A stretch of 64,000 nucleotides of DNA from Oligoflexus sp. (GCF_035712445.1 NZ_DASTAT010000071.1:1-64000), one strand, 5' to 3'. Numbered from the stretch's first letter, positions 51,224-60,272 are shown. Translations and numbers: made by a program. The notes: generated from the sequence alone by a model not told the origin.

Positions 51224-53494
51224 TCACAAAAGTGGTTTTGCAGCGGGCAAACCGCGAAGCCAACGATAGACCTCCCAGTTCCGCCAAACGTTCTTGGTGT
51301 AACCGCTTGTCTCTGCGAAGCTCAACGCTTCGATCCATACCAATGGGTCCTCGGCGTGGCGGCGCTGAAGCCATGCATCCACCACATACTCACCGGCATT
51401 GTAGGCTGCAAAGGCCTGGTGCCACTGCCCACGATAGCGGCGGCCCAACTCAGCAAGATAGGCCGTCCCGAGAGCGATATTCAGCTCGGGTCTTTTCAAA
51501 TCCGCCACGGGATCATTGATACGAAGACCAAGTCGTGAAGCCTGGCGCTGCGCTGTATTGCTCATGAGCTGCATAAGCCCGATCGCTTCCGCTGGAGACA
51601 TGGCATCGGCTTCAAAGCTGCTCTCCTGGCGGGAGATGGCCACGGGTATCTCCTGGTCCATGTAACTTTGCGTGGCCGCGCGCTGATAGATATCCTGATA
51701 GGGCTGCGGGAAATAGACAAGCACCTGCTCAGGATAGGCATCCCAGAAATCGGGAATCTTATTGCTCAGCTGGGTGGTCAGGGAAATAGCAGGCAGGTAG
51801 TTGCCGGCCATGTGAAGGAGCCTCGAAACGTAAAGCGTCGCTTCCGTATCTTTCATCAACGGAGCACGACTGTTCACATAACGGAAAAGTTCATTCGAGA
51901 CGGGCTCAAGCCAAACGGTGACATTCGCAGCCAGCATCAGCTCCAAACGAGCCACGCGGCGCTCCGCTTCACGATCGGCGCGGTAGGCTTCCCAGGAAAT
52001 GTCATCGCGGTCACGAAGCTTTCTTTGCAGCCTCTGCACCGATCCGAAGAATTCCCCTGTGCTGTAATCCTTGTCGATGCGCGGCAAACCTACGACTGTA
52101 TAAAAGCTTAAAGGATGCTCTTTCTGCAGCTTTTCAAAGTAATCTTCGGCATCACTCTTCAAACCATTTTCGTAAAGTACACGGCCGATCCAATAATAAT
52201 AGCGCGGCTTCAGCTGATCATCTGTGACCTGACCCAAAAGGGTTTGCCAGATCCGCACAGCCCGGATGCGATCTTTCATCATGTAAGAGAACCAGGCTTC
52301 CGACCAGTCGAGGCGCTGGCGCCATTCCGGGGAAATGCCGGGAATATCCTGGCCCATGCGCGTCAGGGACAAGGCCGCGGTCAGATCACCTTCCTCATAG
52401 GCGATCCGTGACGCGAGGATATTATAGCCTTCCGCTTTCAGATCATTCAGATCGGACGATTGCTTGGCCGTCAGACCCGTGAGCTGCGTTTGCGCCTGAT
52501 TGATTTGATTCAGGCCTTCATGGACAGCAATCTTTGCATTCTGATAATCACCCTGCAAAGCCTTGTTGCGCGCCACCCAGAAAAAGGTATCGATGCGTTT
52601 GCGCCAAAGCTCGAAGGGAGTCCAGCCGAGTGCTGCGCTTTGCGTTTCCGTTTGACTCAAAAGATCCGCGAGCTGCTGATAGGCGATCGTTGTTTCTTCA
52701 CGCTGACCGAGGCTCTTGCGGGCTTTCACAATACGGTCAGCGGCATTTACAGCATAAGGCCAGGTGCCAAGACTGAGACGCAAACCAGGCAGCGCCTGTT
52801 CATACTTGCTGATGGCCGCCTGATATTCCATGCGGCACGAGGCCTGCAGACCTTCCCAATAGAGTTTAAGATCGGTGCTCAAACCTTTGAGCCAGGTGCG
52901 CCAACCCTCGGGCACATCGCGGCGACAGGAGGCTTTCGCGGCTTTTTCGAGAAAGGGATCATCCTTGAAATCACGTGGTGATGCAGGTAAAGACGCCAGA
53001 CCCTTCGCGGCAGCCTCGCCCTGAAGGTCCTTGATCCTTTGCGTCAGCTTTGTGAGATCAGCAAGCCCCTGCTTTTTGAGCCAGGGCGCGTCCTGACCTT
53101 CATTGGTTTGCGCCAACAGAAGACGGGCCAGAAGATCGGCCTGCACAGGTTCGGCCACCAGTTTTTCCTGGGCTTTCACCCAACGCGGAAAAGCCATGGC
53201 GGCCATGGCTCCTGTGTCATTTTCCAAAACGAAGAGCCACTGCTTGGCAGCTGTTTCCCAGGCATTGGCTTCCTCGGATTGCACAGCTTCCATGGCGACC
53301 AGAATATCTTTGACAGCGTCCTGTCCCCCTTCACGATCCTGCACCACCGCGCGCAGACGGCGATACTGTTCCTTCATGGGGCTTGTCGTCGGTTTGAAAC
53401 CGGCGGCATCAATCGTCACCAAAGGTTCATGGGTGACACCAGCGCAGCCTGTGAGCAGGCTGACACACAAAAGGCTACGCGCTATCCGTTTCAT
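51224..53494 (-). CDS. Soluble lytic murein transglycosylase (Slt70-like) lipoprotein
   Basis: A 756-residue protein with a lipoprotein signal (SLLCVSLLTGC). Most of the length is a helical, TPR-like superhelix (the U domain of Slt70). The C-terminal catalytic domain has the Glu in AISRQESSFEADAMSPAEAIGLMQLM, then LNIALGTAYLAELGRRY and AFAAYNAGEYVVDAWL. It cleaves peptidoglycan glycan strands with formation of 1,6-anhydro ends. Its ATG overlaps the stop of the GHMP kinase gene. Confidence 0.93.
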   Translation of the reverse strand: MKRIARSLLCVSLLTGCAGVTHEPLVTIDAAGFKPTTSPMKEQYRRLRAVVQDREGGQDAVKDILVAMEAVQSEEANAWETAAKQWLFVLENDTGAMAAMAFPRWVKAQEKLVAEPVQADLLARLLLAQTNEGQDAPWLKKQGLADLTKLTQRIKDLQGEAAAKGLASLPASPRDFKDDPFLEKAAKASCRRDVPEGWRTWLKGLSTDLKLYWEGLQASCRMEYQAAISKYEQALPGLRLSLGTWPYAVNAADRIVKARKSLGQREETTIAYQQLADLLSQTETQSAALGWTPFELWRKRIDTFFWVARNKALQGDYQNAKIAVHEGLNQINQAQTQLTGLTAKQSSDLNDLKAEGYNILASRIAYEEGDLTAALSLTRMGQDIPGISPEWRQRLDWSEAWFSYMMKDRIRAVRIWQTLLGQVTDDQLKPRYYYWIGRVLYENGLKSDAEDYFEKLQKEHPLSFYTVVGLPRIDKDYSTGEFFGSVQRLQRKLRDRDDISWEAYRADREAERRVARLELMLAANVTVWLEPVSNELFRYVNSRAPLMKDTEATLYVSRLLHMAGNYLPAISLTTQLSNKIPDFWDAYPEQVLVYFPQPYQDIYQRAATQSYMDQEIPVAISRQESSFEADAMSPAEAIGLMQLMSNTAQRQASRLGLRINDPVADLKRPELNIALGTAYLAELGRRYRGQWHQAFAAYNAGEYVVDAWLQRRHAEDPLVWIEALSFAETSGYTKNVWRNWEVYRWLRGLPAAKPLL

Positions 53495-54510
53495 AAGGAT
53501 CCTTGTACTTCTGTTCCTTTGAAGCTCACCGTACCATCGAGGATCTGTCCACCGGCTTCCTGCACAGCGGCCTTCACCTTCGCATGATAGCGAGGTTCAG
53601 CGAAAATGGCCATCACACCGCCACCGCCGGCTCCACAAATACGGGAAAACATGGCGCCAGCCCCTTGCGCGGCTGCACTGATGCGTTTTGTTTCCGTTGT
53701 CTCGATATCCGACCACATGCGGGTGCGGAGCTGCCATTCCTGAGCCGAGAGCTTAAAGACTTCGCTCCATTGACCGGCCAGTACTGCTCTGGCCACGGTT
53801 TCGGAAATGGTGCCGATCTCGTTTAAAATGCCGAGTATGGTCTGATCGCCTTCAAAAGCGCGGCGGAAGATGGCCCAGTTGTTGGTGCCGGACGCCCGCG
53901 AAACACCGCTGTAACAGAGCAGCAAAAGCTCCTGCAAAGCCTGGGCCTTGTTATCATGTATGGTTTGAACTTGAACGCCGCCTGGGGGATAGCTGATGAT
54001 ATTGATGCCGCCGCGCAGGCCGCCCCAATAATCCTGGCAACCCGTCGGAACACGAATAAGGCCAGTTTCCAGATCCTGAACAGTTTGCACGAGCTGATGA
54101 TCGGTGAGTTTCAATGGCTGGCCAATATCCTGCCTGGCCTTCAAAAGCGCCGAGGCCATCGCTATGCCGAGGCACGATGATCCGCCAAGGCCCGCGCCGG
54201 CCGGGGATTTCGCCTGGATGCGAATGCTGAGGGGCGCCCATTCCTTGCGCCAAAAATAGCCGAGAAGTTTTTCCAGCCAGGGCAGGGAACCCGCGCCGAC
54301 GACTTCATCAAAGCCGCCTGAGATCGTGCGCCCCTGGTCTTCGCTTGTAATATTGAAATCCTTGGGGGACTTCTCGATTTCCACGCGAGCATGCAGCGTG
54401 ATCCCGAAATTCACGGTTTGCCGATGCTGCAGTATTTGTGTCAAAGGAGTGATATCAAGCGTGCCTCCTGCTATATCCACACGCGTAGGACTCAGTGCCT
54501 GGATCACCAT
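53491..54510 (-). CDS. GHMP-family sugar kinase
   Basis: A 339-residue small-molecule kinase. Motif 1 is SPTRVDIAGGTLD, motif 2 (ATP loop) AKSPAGAGLGGSSCLGIAM, and motif 3 ICGAGGGGVMAIF. GCQDYWGGLRGG is close to heptose-kinase-like members (VxxGxQDxYaaxxGG), so phosphorylation of a heptose or similar sugar is likely. The substrate is not fixed by sequence alone. GGGAGAGAGG precedes ATG 54510. It is followed by the lytic transglycosylase with a 4-nt overlap. Confidence 0.85.
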   Translation of the reverse strand: MVIQALSPTRVDIAGGTLDITPLTQILQHRQTVNFGITLHARVEIEKSPKDFNITSEDQGRTISGGFDEVVGAGSLPWLEKLLGYFWRKEWAPLSIRIQAKSPAGAGLGGSSCLGIAMASALLKARQDIGQPLKLTDHQLVQTVQDLETGLIRVPTGCQDYWGGLRGGINIISYPPGGVQVQTIHDNKAQALQELLLLCYSGVSRASGTNNWAIFRRAFEGDQTILGILNEIGTISETVARAVLAGQWSEVFKLSAQEWQLRTRMWSDIETTETKRISAAAQGAGAMFSRICGAGGGGVMAIFAEPRYHAKVKAAVQEAGGQILDGTVSFKGTEVQGSL

Positions 54511-54625
54511 GCCTCTCTCCCTTCATGACAAGTGCGCTGGCCGCTTTCTAGCGAACCTCGGTGGCCTCATGCTAAACTATACAGAAAGCAGGGTGTAGCG
54601 CCCAAGCTGAAAAGGAGAAAGCGCG

Positions 54626-55144
54626 ATGAGTCGTCGCACGGATTTTCTGCAGATGCGCCGCCGCCTGTGCATCTGGGATCTGGAACCCAAGCGGGCCGAT
54701 GCTCTCAAACTCAATGTGGAACGGTCGCTGCGTTTTCTTCCCCAGCTCGATCTGGTACGACTCAAGGCCCTTGATGATCCCAACCTTCTGCCCTGTGATC
54801 TTCTGGTGGTCTTTGCCACGCATCTTGGGGAAGAGGAACTCATCACCTGGCTCTCGGGCTTTGAAAAGCGCATGGCGCAGCAGCAGCAGGGAATCTGGAT
54901 TCCGGCCCTGATTGTGAATGCCAGTGAGATGACGCGGGTGGTCGAGGTCCTGGAGCAGACGCTGAATTCTAACTGGTATTTTGACTTACTACATCCTGAC
55001 CATCTGAGCAGTCTGCCGGTTCGTGTGGCAAACTTACTGCGGATGCACGACCACTTGCACGAGTTGCTCCGCTATGAGAAAGAATTAAAGCGCATGCAAA
55101 CGGATATTGGTCGCATCGAAGCTGAACTTCAGGCTTTGCGCTAA
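54626..55144 (+). CDS. Pseudo-receiver protein with C-terminal coiled coil
   Basis: A 172-residue protein with AGGAG before ATG 54626. The order of strands and helices recalls a response-regulator receiver: CDLLVVFATHLG where receivers have DLILLD, PALIVNASEM for the Thr/Ser strand, and WYFDLLHPDHLSSLPVRVANLLR for the YxxKP-to-LLR end. The phospho-Asp and KP Lys are missing. A helix of about 30 residues (LLRYEKELKRMQTDIGRIEAELQAL) follows. It heads a five-gene plus-strand group. Likely a phosphorylation-independent signalling or scaffold protein. Confidence 0.55.
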   Translation: MSRRTDFLQMRRRLCIWDLEPKRADALKLNVERSLRFLPQLDLVRLKALDDPNLLPCDLLVVFATHLGEEELITWLSGFEKRMAQQQQGIWIPALIVNASEMTRVVEVLEQTLNSNWYFDLLHPDHLSSLPVRVANLLRMHDHLHELLRYEKELKRMQTDIGRIEAELQALR

Positions 55145-55165
55145 CGTATTTTCAGCGAGGTCCCT

Positions 55166-55462
55166 GTGAGTTATATCCCCCCGGAACAATTGCAAGGATC
55201 CGCACTGATCGTTCAGTACGTCATTGATTTGCGCGCCAAAGGTCATTTTCTTCCCTATGACGAGCATCGTATTATCAATAAATGGGTAAGCGCGGCCGGA
55301 GATGCTGACACGCTTCTTTTGATTCTGGCTGATCTTTTGCCTGACTTTTATGGCAAGGCCCAAAACCGTACCCATCCGCCTTCTTTAAGCCGTCTCGACA
55401 AGAAGATTACGCAGATTCTCAATACCCGGCGTCATCGGGAGCATTTTGTCATCGAATCGTAA
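55166..55462 (+). CDS. Small hypothetical protein
   Basis: A 98-residue soluble protein starting at GTG 55166, with GAGG upstream. It contains PPEQLQGSALIVQYVIDLRAKG-type helices, YDEHRIINKWV and LDKKITQIL. No family is recognised. It is 21 nt after the pseudo-receiver gene and 19 nt before the thioredoxin-like gene, hence in the same operon. Confidence 0.6.
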   Translation: MSYIPPEQLQGSALIVQYVIDLRAKGHFLPYDEHRIINKWVSAAGDADTLLLILADLLPDFYGKAQNRTHPPSLSRLDKKITQILNTRRHREHFVIES

Positions 55463-55481
55463 ACCTCGCGGAGTTTGAATC

Positions 55482-55814
55482 ATGGAGTCCCCCCTGCTCA
55501 ACCTCAACGATGAAACGCTCAGGACCTGGCTTTCCGAGAAGAAGGGGCCGCTGCTCGTTGCGTTCTGGGCTCCCTGGTCGGGTCCCTGTTCGGTGCTGGA
55601 GAGCGCGCTGAAGGAAATAGCCTCGGACTATAACAAGCGCATCACCGTCGCGCGTTTGAACGTCGATGAGAATGCGCACGCGCCGGCCGAGTATGGCGTC
55701 AAATCCATTCCGCACATTCTGATCTTTGAAGATGGCAAAGTCGTCGCCACGATCGCCGGTCCGCAGCCGAAAGCGAAAATAGTGGAGACAGTGGAAAGAC
55801 GGCTATCGAGTTGA
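55482..55814 (+). CDS. Thioredoxin-like protein with WSGPC active site
   Basis: A 110-residue thioredoxin fold: LLVAFWAPWSGPCSVLE, then ITVARLNVDENAHAPAEYGVKSIPHILIFEDGKVV with the cis-Pro in SIPH. Thioredoxin has WCGPC. Here the nucleophilic first Cys is Ser (codon TCG at about 55577) and only the second Cys remains. Normal dithiol disulfide reduction is therefore not expected. Monothiol chemistry, a structural role or binding of a partner are alternatives. GGAG lies upstream of ATG 55482. It precedes rnhB by 57 nt. Confidence 0.85.
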   Translation: MESPLLNLNDETLRTWLSEKKGPLLVAFWAPWSGPCSVLESALKEIASDYNKRITVARLNVDENAHAPAEYGVKSIPHILIFEDGKVVATIAGPQPKAKIVETVERRLSS

Positions 55815-55871
55815 GCGCGAGTTTGGTTTATGATCGCGGCCTTAAGCACCGTGGAAAAGGAATTCCCGAGC

Positions 55872-56561
55872 ATGGCCAAAAAACCAGCAAAATCCCCGCG
55901 TGATACCAGCAAGCAAGGAAGCATCGAGCGCAGCTTCATCAAGCAGGGCCTGAAAATCCTGGGCGTTGATGAAGTGGGCCGCGGCTGCATTGCAGGTCCG
56001 GTTTATGCGGCCTGTGTCAGCCTTGATTATGATGCTCTGAAAGACCTCGACACCAAAACGCGGGCTTTGATCCGCGATTCCAAAACACTCAGCAGCGCTC
56101 AGCGGCAACGAATACTCCCCGTCCTGCACATCGTCTGCCGGGATTGGGCCGTTGGCGTTTCCACCGTCACCGAAATTGAAGAGCAGGGGATCGTTCCCGC
56201 AACCTTCCAGGCCATGCTTCGCGCCTTTGAAGCGATGAAGGAAACGCATGATCTTCTTTTGATTGATGGCAAGCAGCTGAATCCCATGCTGCCCATTCGT
56301 CAGGAGGCCATCATCGGTGGAGACGGCCTTTGCTTTGCGATCGCTGCGGCTTCGATTCTGGCCAAGGAAGCCCGCGATGATTTCATGCGGCAGGCGGCCT
56401 TGAACTTCCCGCACTATGATTTCCATGAAAATGTCGGCTACGGCACAAAAAGTCACTTAACGGCGATGGAAGCGCGTGGCATTACGCCTTTGCATCGGCG
56501 CAATTTCGCTCCGGTCACACGTTATGCGGAGCTTGGTCATTACTTTACCGCTACGGTATAA
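55872..56561 (+). CDS. rnhB: Ribonuclease HII
   Basis: An enzyme of 229 residues that cuts the RNA strand of RNA-DNA hybrids and single ribonucleotides in DNA. The acidic site is GVDEVGRGCIAGPVYAA (Asp-Glu), LLIDGKQL (Asp) and KEARDDFM (Asp), with AAASILAKEARD the family signature and NVGYGTKSH near the end. ATG 55872 follows AAGGAA; ATG 55830 is an alternative that adds 14 residues. The end overlaps the yraN start by 38 nt. Confidence 0.95.
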   Translation: MAKKPAKSPRDTSKQGSIERSFIKQGLKILGVDEVGRGCIAGPVYAACVSLDYDALKDLDTKTRALIRDSKTLSSAQRQRILPVLHIVCRDWAVGVSTVTEIEEQGIVPATFQAMLRAFEAMKETHDLLLIDGKQLNPMLPIRQEAIIGGDGLCFAIAAASILAKEARDDFMRQAALNFPHYDFHENVGYGTKSHLTAMEARGITPLHRRNFAPVTRYAELGHYFTATV

Positions 56562-56910
56562 ACGCGCCCGCCGCGGCGAAGCCCTGGTTGCTGCCTGGCT
56601 TTCTCACCGCGGCTTTCACGTCATCGCTCAAAATTTCCGCCGCAAATCCCTCGAACTCGACCTCGTCGCCGTCAAAGGCCGCGAGCTTCTGATCATCGAA
56701 GTGAAAACCCGCAGCGCTCCGATTGATGACTGGCAGCATCTCATTCCACCACGCAAACTCGCCGCAATCTGGCGAGGCAGCGATCGCTTTCTCAATGAGC
56801 ATCCAGAATATATGGATTATACCATACATTTGGGACTCGCACTTGTGACGGAAAAGTGTGGTGTGCCTGTTGCTTGGATGCGTCTGCCGGCGGCTTCGGA
56901 TTCCACTTGA
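56524..56910 (+). CDS. yraN: UPF0102/YraN family nuclease-like protein
   Basis: A 128-residue protein from ATG 56524, inside the rnhB end. RYKRARRGEALVAAWLSHRGFHVIAQNFR, then LELDLVAVKGRELLIIEVKTR follow the YraN pattern GxxGExxAxxyLxxxGyxil...GEIDLIaxxxxxlvFVEVKtR. This is a PD-(D/E)xK-like site (Glu, Asp, Glu-x-Lys). The canonical GEIDL reads LELDL here. YraN genes often sit next to rnhB. Cellular role is not established. Confidence 0.85.
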   Translation: MRSLVITLPLRYKRARRGEALVAAWLSHRGFHVIAQNFRRKSLELDLVAVKGRELLIIEVKTRSAPIDDWQHLIPPRKLAAIWRGSDRFLNEHPEYMDYTIHLGLALVTEKCGVPVAWMRLPAASDST

Positions 56911-57018
56911 TTTGCGCGCGTATCTATTTGGGGCGTGGATGGCTCAATTAGAATTCTACCAAGTGTCGGTGAAGAGATCGGTATAGGCAGCCGGTAGATG
57001 AACGACGCTGCGACTTCC

Positions 57019-57046
57019 AATTCCTGGAACGAAAGTTCCAGGAATT
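57019..57046. terminator. Perfect 12-bp hairpin with GAAA loop
   Basis: AATTCCTGGAAC and GTTCCAGGAATT enclose GAAA in the convergent gap between yraN and the secreted protein gene. A GNRA tetraloop on an exact stem is a stable structure. No T-run follows in either direction, so it may be a bidirectional terminator, an RNA-stabilising hairpin or a protein site. Confidence 0.5.
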
Positions 57047-57064
57047 AACGGAGCGCAGGCCCTG

Positions 57065-58444
57065 TTATTGAGATAAACACCCCGGTGAAAAAACTCTCCC
57101 GCAAGGAAGTGTTCTGTCAAATGGAGTTGACTCATCCCAAACAGTTCCGCTGTCGAAATTGTCAGGATTTCCCATATCAATCGCTCCTGGATTGGTAACG
57201 GGGCGTGGCGGCTGACGGGGCAACACAAAAATGCTACTGCCGTCGACTTTAACACCACGAACCGAAGCACCCAGACCGTAATTCAACTTCTTGAGATAAT
57301 CCGTACAGTAGGCTTTTCCCCAATAGGATTCATCACAGATACCCATTTTCAGCAACTGGGTATTGATTTTTTTAAGTTCTTCTGCGGTTTTACTGCTGTC
57401 TGTCTGCACGACGACTTTTGAACCCATTCCCCCGTTTTTTCCAAACTTCTTCTCAACGGCTTTTGCCACGCAAATCTGCATGGGGCTCAGTTTAAGCACC
57501 CCATCATTGGCAACAGTTGATACTGCTGTGTCAGGGTTTTTAGTAGCCTCTTCGTTGTCAGATATCACCTTTGTGGAAGAATCAGAAGCTTCCACTGTCT
57601 TTGTATCATCATGTTTGGAAGAGTTATCCGCAAGTTTGGACGTGTCGTCCGCAGGTTTGGACGAGTCGTCCGAAGACACGCGGGGTGGAACTTTCGTAGG
57701 TTCCTTTGTCGGCGGAGGATCAGATTTTGGGTGCTCATTCTTCAAATTACCGTTTGAACTGTAACAAGTCGGTTGACCTTTTTCACAATAGACATCTGGA
57801 CTGATCCCGGCTTTATCCGGCTTCTGATAACCGTCCTTATAACCTCTGGCGAAAGCTTTCTCTATTTCTTCCTGGCTTGGACCTTTTTGTGTCCAAGTTT
57901 GAGAAGAACCCGAGCTGGCGTCCTTCGTTTTGGATACTGATCCAACAACGCCAGCATCAAAACCGCCGTTAAAACCTGCTCCCTCTCCCTGGGATTTTGA
58001 AGTTCCCTTCTGAATTTCTTCGTCGTTTGTTCTTTTTCTAAGATCTTCTATGTAGCTTGTGCCAAGCTTTCTTCCTGCATAATCTCTCATACTGTCGGAC
58101 CAATCATGACGATGCTCAACGCCCTTTTCGTCTTTATGGTAGCTGGTAACCCATTGCCCACCCCCAACCATGTTCATGTATTTCACACCTGGTGACTGTG
58201 CTAGAGCTTTGGCCTGCTCCTCAGCACAGCTGGCAACGATCTCCTCGCCAGCCCAAGCGTTAACTGCTTCCATACAGGCTTTGCTTTCCTGGCCTGAGGC
58301 GGACTCCAAAAGGCAAAATGATTTGACCAGACCATCGATTTTGTTCACCGGCTCTCCGAGCGGATACACCTGGTCCGAGTACGCAGCTTGCGCTGCAGCA
58401 AGAGCTGCTGCCGTGATAATAGCCCGTACAAGTATAGATTTCAC
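57065..58444 (-). CDS. Secreted hypothetical protein, downstream duplicate
   Basis: A 459-residue protein starting at GTG 58444, which overlaps the stop of its paralogue, with AAAGGAG upstream. It has a signal peptide (IITAAALAAAQAAYS). Its N-terminal domain (about 20-240) has six or more Cys (SFCLLES, KACMEAV, VASCAEEQ, VYCEKGQPTCYSSNGN). A Ser/Asp/Lys-rich linker (about 245-330) follows. A C-terminal domain (PMQICVAKAVEKKFG, GICDESYWGKAYCTDYL, LPCGRVFSPGC) is absent from the paralogue. Base composition looks more AT-rich than neighbours. No family recognised. Confidence 0.7.
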   Translation of the reverse strand: MKSILVRAIITAAALAAAQAAYSDQVYPLGEPVNKIDGLVKSFCLLESASGQESKACMEAVNAWAGEEIVASCAEEQAKALAQSPGVKYMNMVGGGQWVTSYHKDEKGVEHRHDWSDSMRDYAGRKLGTSYIEDLRKRTNDEEIQKGTSKSQGEGAGFNGGFDAGVVGSVSKTKDASSGSSQTWTQKGPSQEEIEKAFARGYKDGYQKPDKAGISPDVYCEKGQPTCYSSNGNLKNEHPKSDPPPTKEPTKVPPRVSSDDSSKPADDTSKLADNSSKHDDTKTVEASDSSTKVISDNEEATKNPDTAVSTVANDGVLKLSPMQICVAKAVEKKFGKNGGMGSKVVVQTDSSKTAEELKKINTQLLKMGICDESYWGKAYCTDYLKKLNYGLGASVRGVKVDGSSIFVLPRQPPRPVTNPGAIDMGNPDNFDSGTVWDESTPFDRTLPCGRVFSPGCLSQ

Positions 58445-59433
58445 TTTTGGCTCCTTTGCTTGTCCCGAATGAGTCTAGCTTCCAGACCTTTATTTCCGAA
58501 TTTTTTTTCCATAGCTTTCGCAATACAGATTTGAACTGGGCTGTGTTTGATTACTTCATCATCAGCTACAGATGAGACAACCGTTTCGGGCTTTTTTACC
58601 TTATCACTGTCAGATTTCAGCTGCTTGGAGAAATTGGGCAAATCCGCTTTCTTAGTATCAACTGGTTTTGTCAATTCATCGGACGATACCCGGGGCGGAA
58701 CTTGTTCAGGTTCCGTGGCTGGCGGGGGATCGGATCTTGGGTGCTCATTCTTCAAATTGCCGTTTGAACTGTAACAAGTCGGTTGACCTTTTTCGCAACA
58801 GACATTGGGAGTGATTCCAGCCCTTTGAGGATCCTTATATCCCTCCTTGTAACCCCTTGCGAATTCTTCATCGATTTCATCCTGGCTGAGACCTTTTTGT
58901 GTCCACTTTTGTGAGGAACCAGGGCTTGTTTCACGCGTGCTGGATACCAATCCTTCAAGATAGGCTTCAAAACCAGCGCCTCGAGACTTGAAGGTGCTCG
59001 TATGAATCCCTAAATCGCCAGGGTTTTTTCGAAAGTAGACAACATAGAGTGTACCCAGCCTACGCCCAGCTTCGTCTCTCATACCGTCTGACCAATCGAG
59101 CCGATGGTCAGTTCCATCCTTATCTTTGTGGTACGCCCGATGCCAAACACCACCCTCAACCATATTTCCGTAAGTCACACCTGGTGACTCTGCAAGGGCC
59201 TTGGCCTGCTCATCCGCGCAAGTGGCAACGACTTCCTCAACACTCCAAGCCTTGATTGTCTCCAGACAGGCTTTGCTTTCCTGGACAGAGGTGGATTCCA
59301 AAAGACAAAACGATTTAATCAACCCATCGATTCTGTTCACCGGTTGTCCAAGCGGAAACAGCTGATGCGAGTAGGCGACTTGTGCGGAAGCAAGTGCTAC
59401 CGCGATGGAAAACACTTTGTCAGTAATTTTCAC
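58441..59433 (-). CDS. Secreted hypothetical protein, upstream shortened duplicate
   Basis: A 330-residue protein from GTG 59433 (GGAG upstream; matches the start of the paralogue). The signal is VFSIAVALASAQVAYS. It aligns end to end with the first ~345 residues of the downstream copy: QVNRIDGLIKSFCLLES-like opening, DWSDGMRDEAGRRLGT, FARGYKEGY, CEKGQPTCYSSNGNLKNEHP, PVQICIAKAMEKKFG. It stops soon after KKFG, losing the Cys-rich C-terminal domain. Stop and next start overlap (GTGA), so the copies are co-translated. Confidence 0.7.
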   Translation of the reverse strand: MKITDKVFSIAVALASAQVAYSHQLFPLGQPVNRIDGLIKSFCLLESTSVQESKACLETIKAWSVEEVVATCADEQAKALAESPGVTYGNMVEGGVWHRAYHKDKDGTDHRLDWSDGMRDEAGRRLGTLYVVYFRKNPGDLGIHTSTFKSRGAGFEAYLEGLVSSTRETSPGSSQKWTQKGLSQDEIDEEFARGYKEGYKDPQRAGITPNVCCEKGQPTCYSSNGNLKNEHPRSDPPPATEPEQVPPRVSSDELTKPVDTKKADLPNFSKQLKSDSDKVKKPETVVSSVADDEVIKHSPVQICIAKAMEKKFGNKGLEARLIRDKQRSQK

Positions 59434-59681
59434 TACCTTCTCCTCTGCTGCTACGCAACATTTGGATACCACCCCCTATACCGAGGGTCAATCCCTTATG
59501 CAGGAAGGAGTTGGAGTGCATTTCAAAAATCGTTTTCAGTGCTCACGACAGCATGGCTGACGTTAAAGGACAAGAACACCATTCTTTGGAAAAGAGAATT
59601 TTGCCGAGGATGAGCCGCCGGAAGGAAAAGGCAGGGTAGGGAGAATTCACGCTGTATCTTGCAAATAAGACGAACAAAGAG

Positions 59682-59706
59682 AAAAACCCCGGAAGCGTTC
59701 GCTTCC
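59682..59706 (-). terminator. Terminator of rplS
   Basis: On the minus strand GGAAGCG-AA-CGCTTCC (59691-59706) is followed by GGGG and TTTTT (59682-59686). It lies 39 bp after the rplS stop. Confidence 0.85.
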
Positions 59707-59744
59707 AAGGTGACTTCTCAAAACTTAGGGCTGCCTTTGACGAA

Positions 59745-60140
59745 TCAGGCTTCCGCTTCGGCTTTTTTGCCAACAAAGCGGCTGCGGATACGAGCGGCTT
59801 TACCGGCCAGACCGCGGAGGTAGTAGAGGCGCGAGCGACGGACGATACCGGCGGCCACAACTTCCACTTTGGAGATCATAGGCGAATAGGCTGGGAACAC
59901 GCGTTCCACGCCGACGCTGTTTGCGCCGATTTTGCGCACTGTAAAGGACGACTCGATGCCGCCCTTCTTATAAGCAATCACCACGCCTTCAAAAGGCTGA
60001 ATACGGAACTTGCCAGCTTCGGCACCTTCCTGGATTTTATAGTACACCTTGACAGTGTCGCCAGGACGGAATTTAGGCAAAGCGGTATCTTGCTTGGGTT
60101 GTTTTTTGCTTTCGAAGTTGCTGATGATAGAGTTTTTCAT
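59745..60140 (-). CDS. rplS: 50S ribosomal protein L19
   Basis: A 131-residue L19. [16 protein letters not shown] and [26 protein letters not shown], then [36 protein letters not shown] are the family signatures. L19 sits at the interface of the ribosomal subunits. It is monocistronic here, with its own terminator, rather than behind rpsP-rimM-trmD as in many bacteria. Confidence 0.97.
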   Translation of the reverse strand: MKNSIISNFESKKQPKQDTALPKFRPGDTVKVYYKIQEGAEAGKFRIQPFEGVVIAYKKGGIESSFTVRKIGANSVGVERVFPAYSPMISKVEVVAAGIVRRSRLYYLRGLAGKAARIRSRFVGKKAEAEA

Positions 60141-60272
60141 CGAATTTGACCTATTACAGTTTGGAAGCCTTGAAAGTGCTACCCTGACTCGTCTTTCAGG
60201 AATGAGCTTTACTACACGAACTCCGGTAGCCGGTCAAGGCCTGGTTTCGCTATTATCAGCCATAACAGCATA

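Noticed and set aside
56911..59500. Prophage or genomic island around the duplicated secreted genes
   Set aside because: No integrase, tRNA junction, phage structural gene or direct repeat is visible. Ordinary housekeeping genes lie on both sides.
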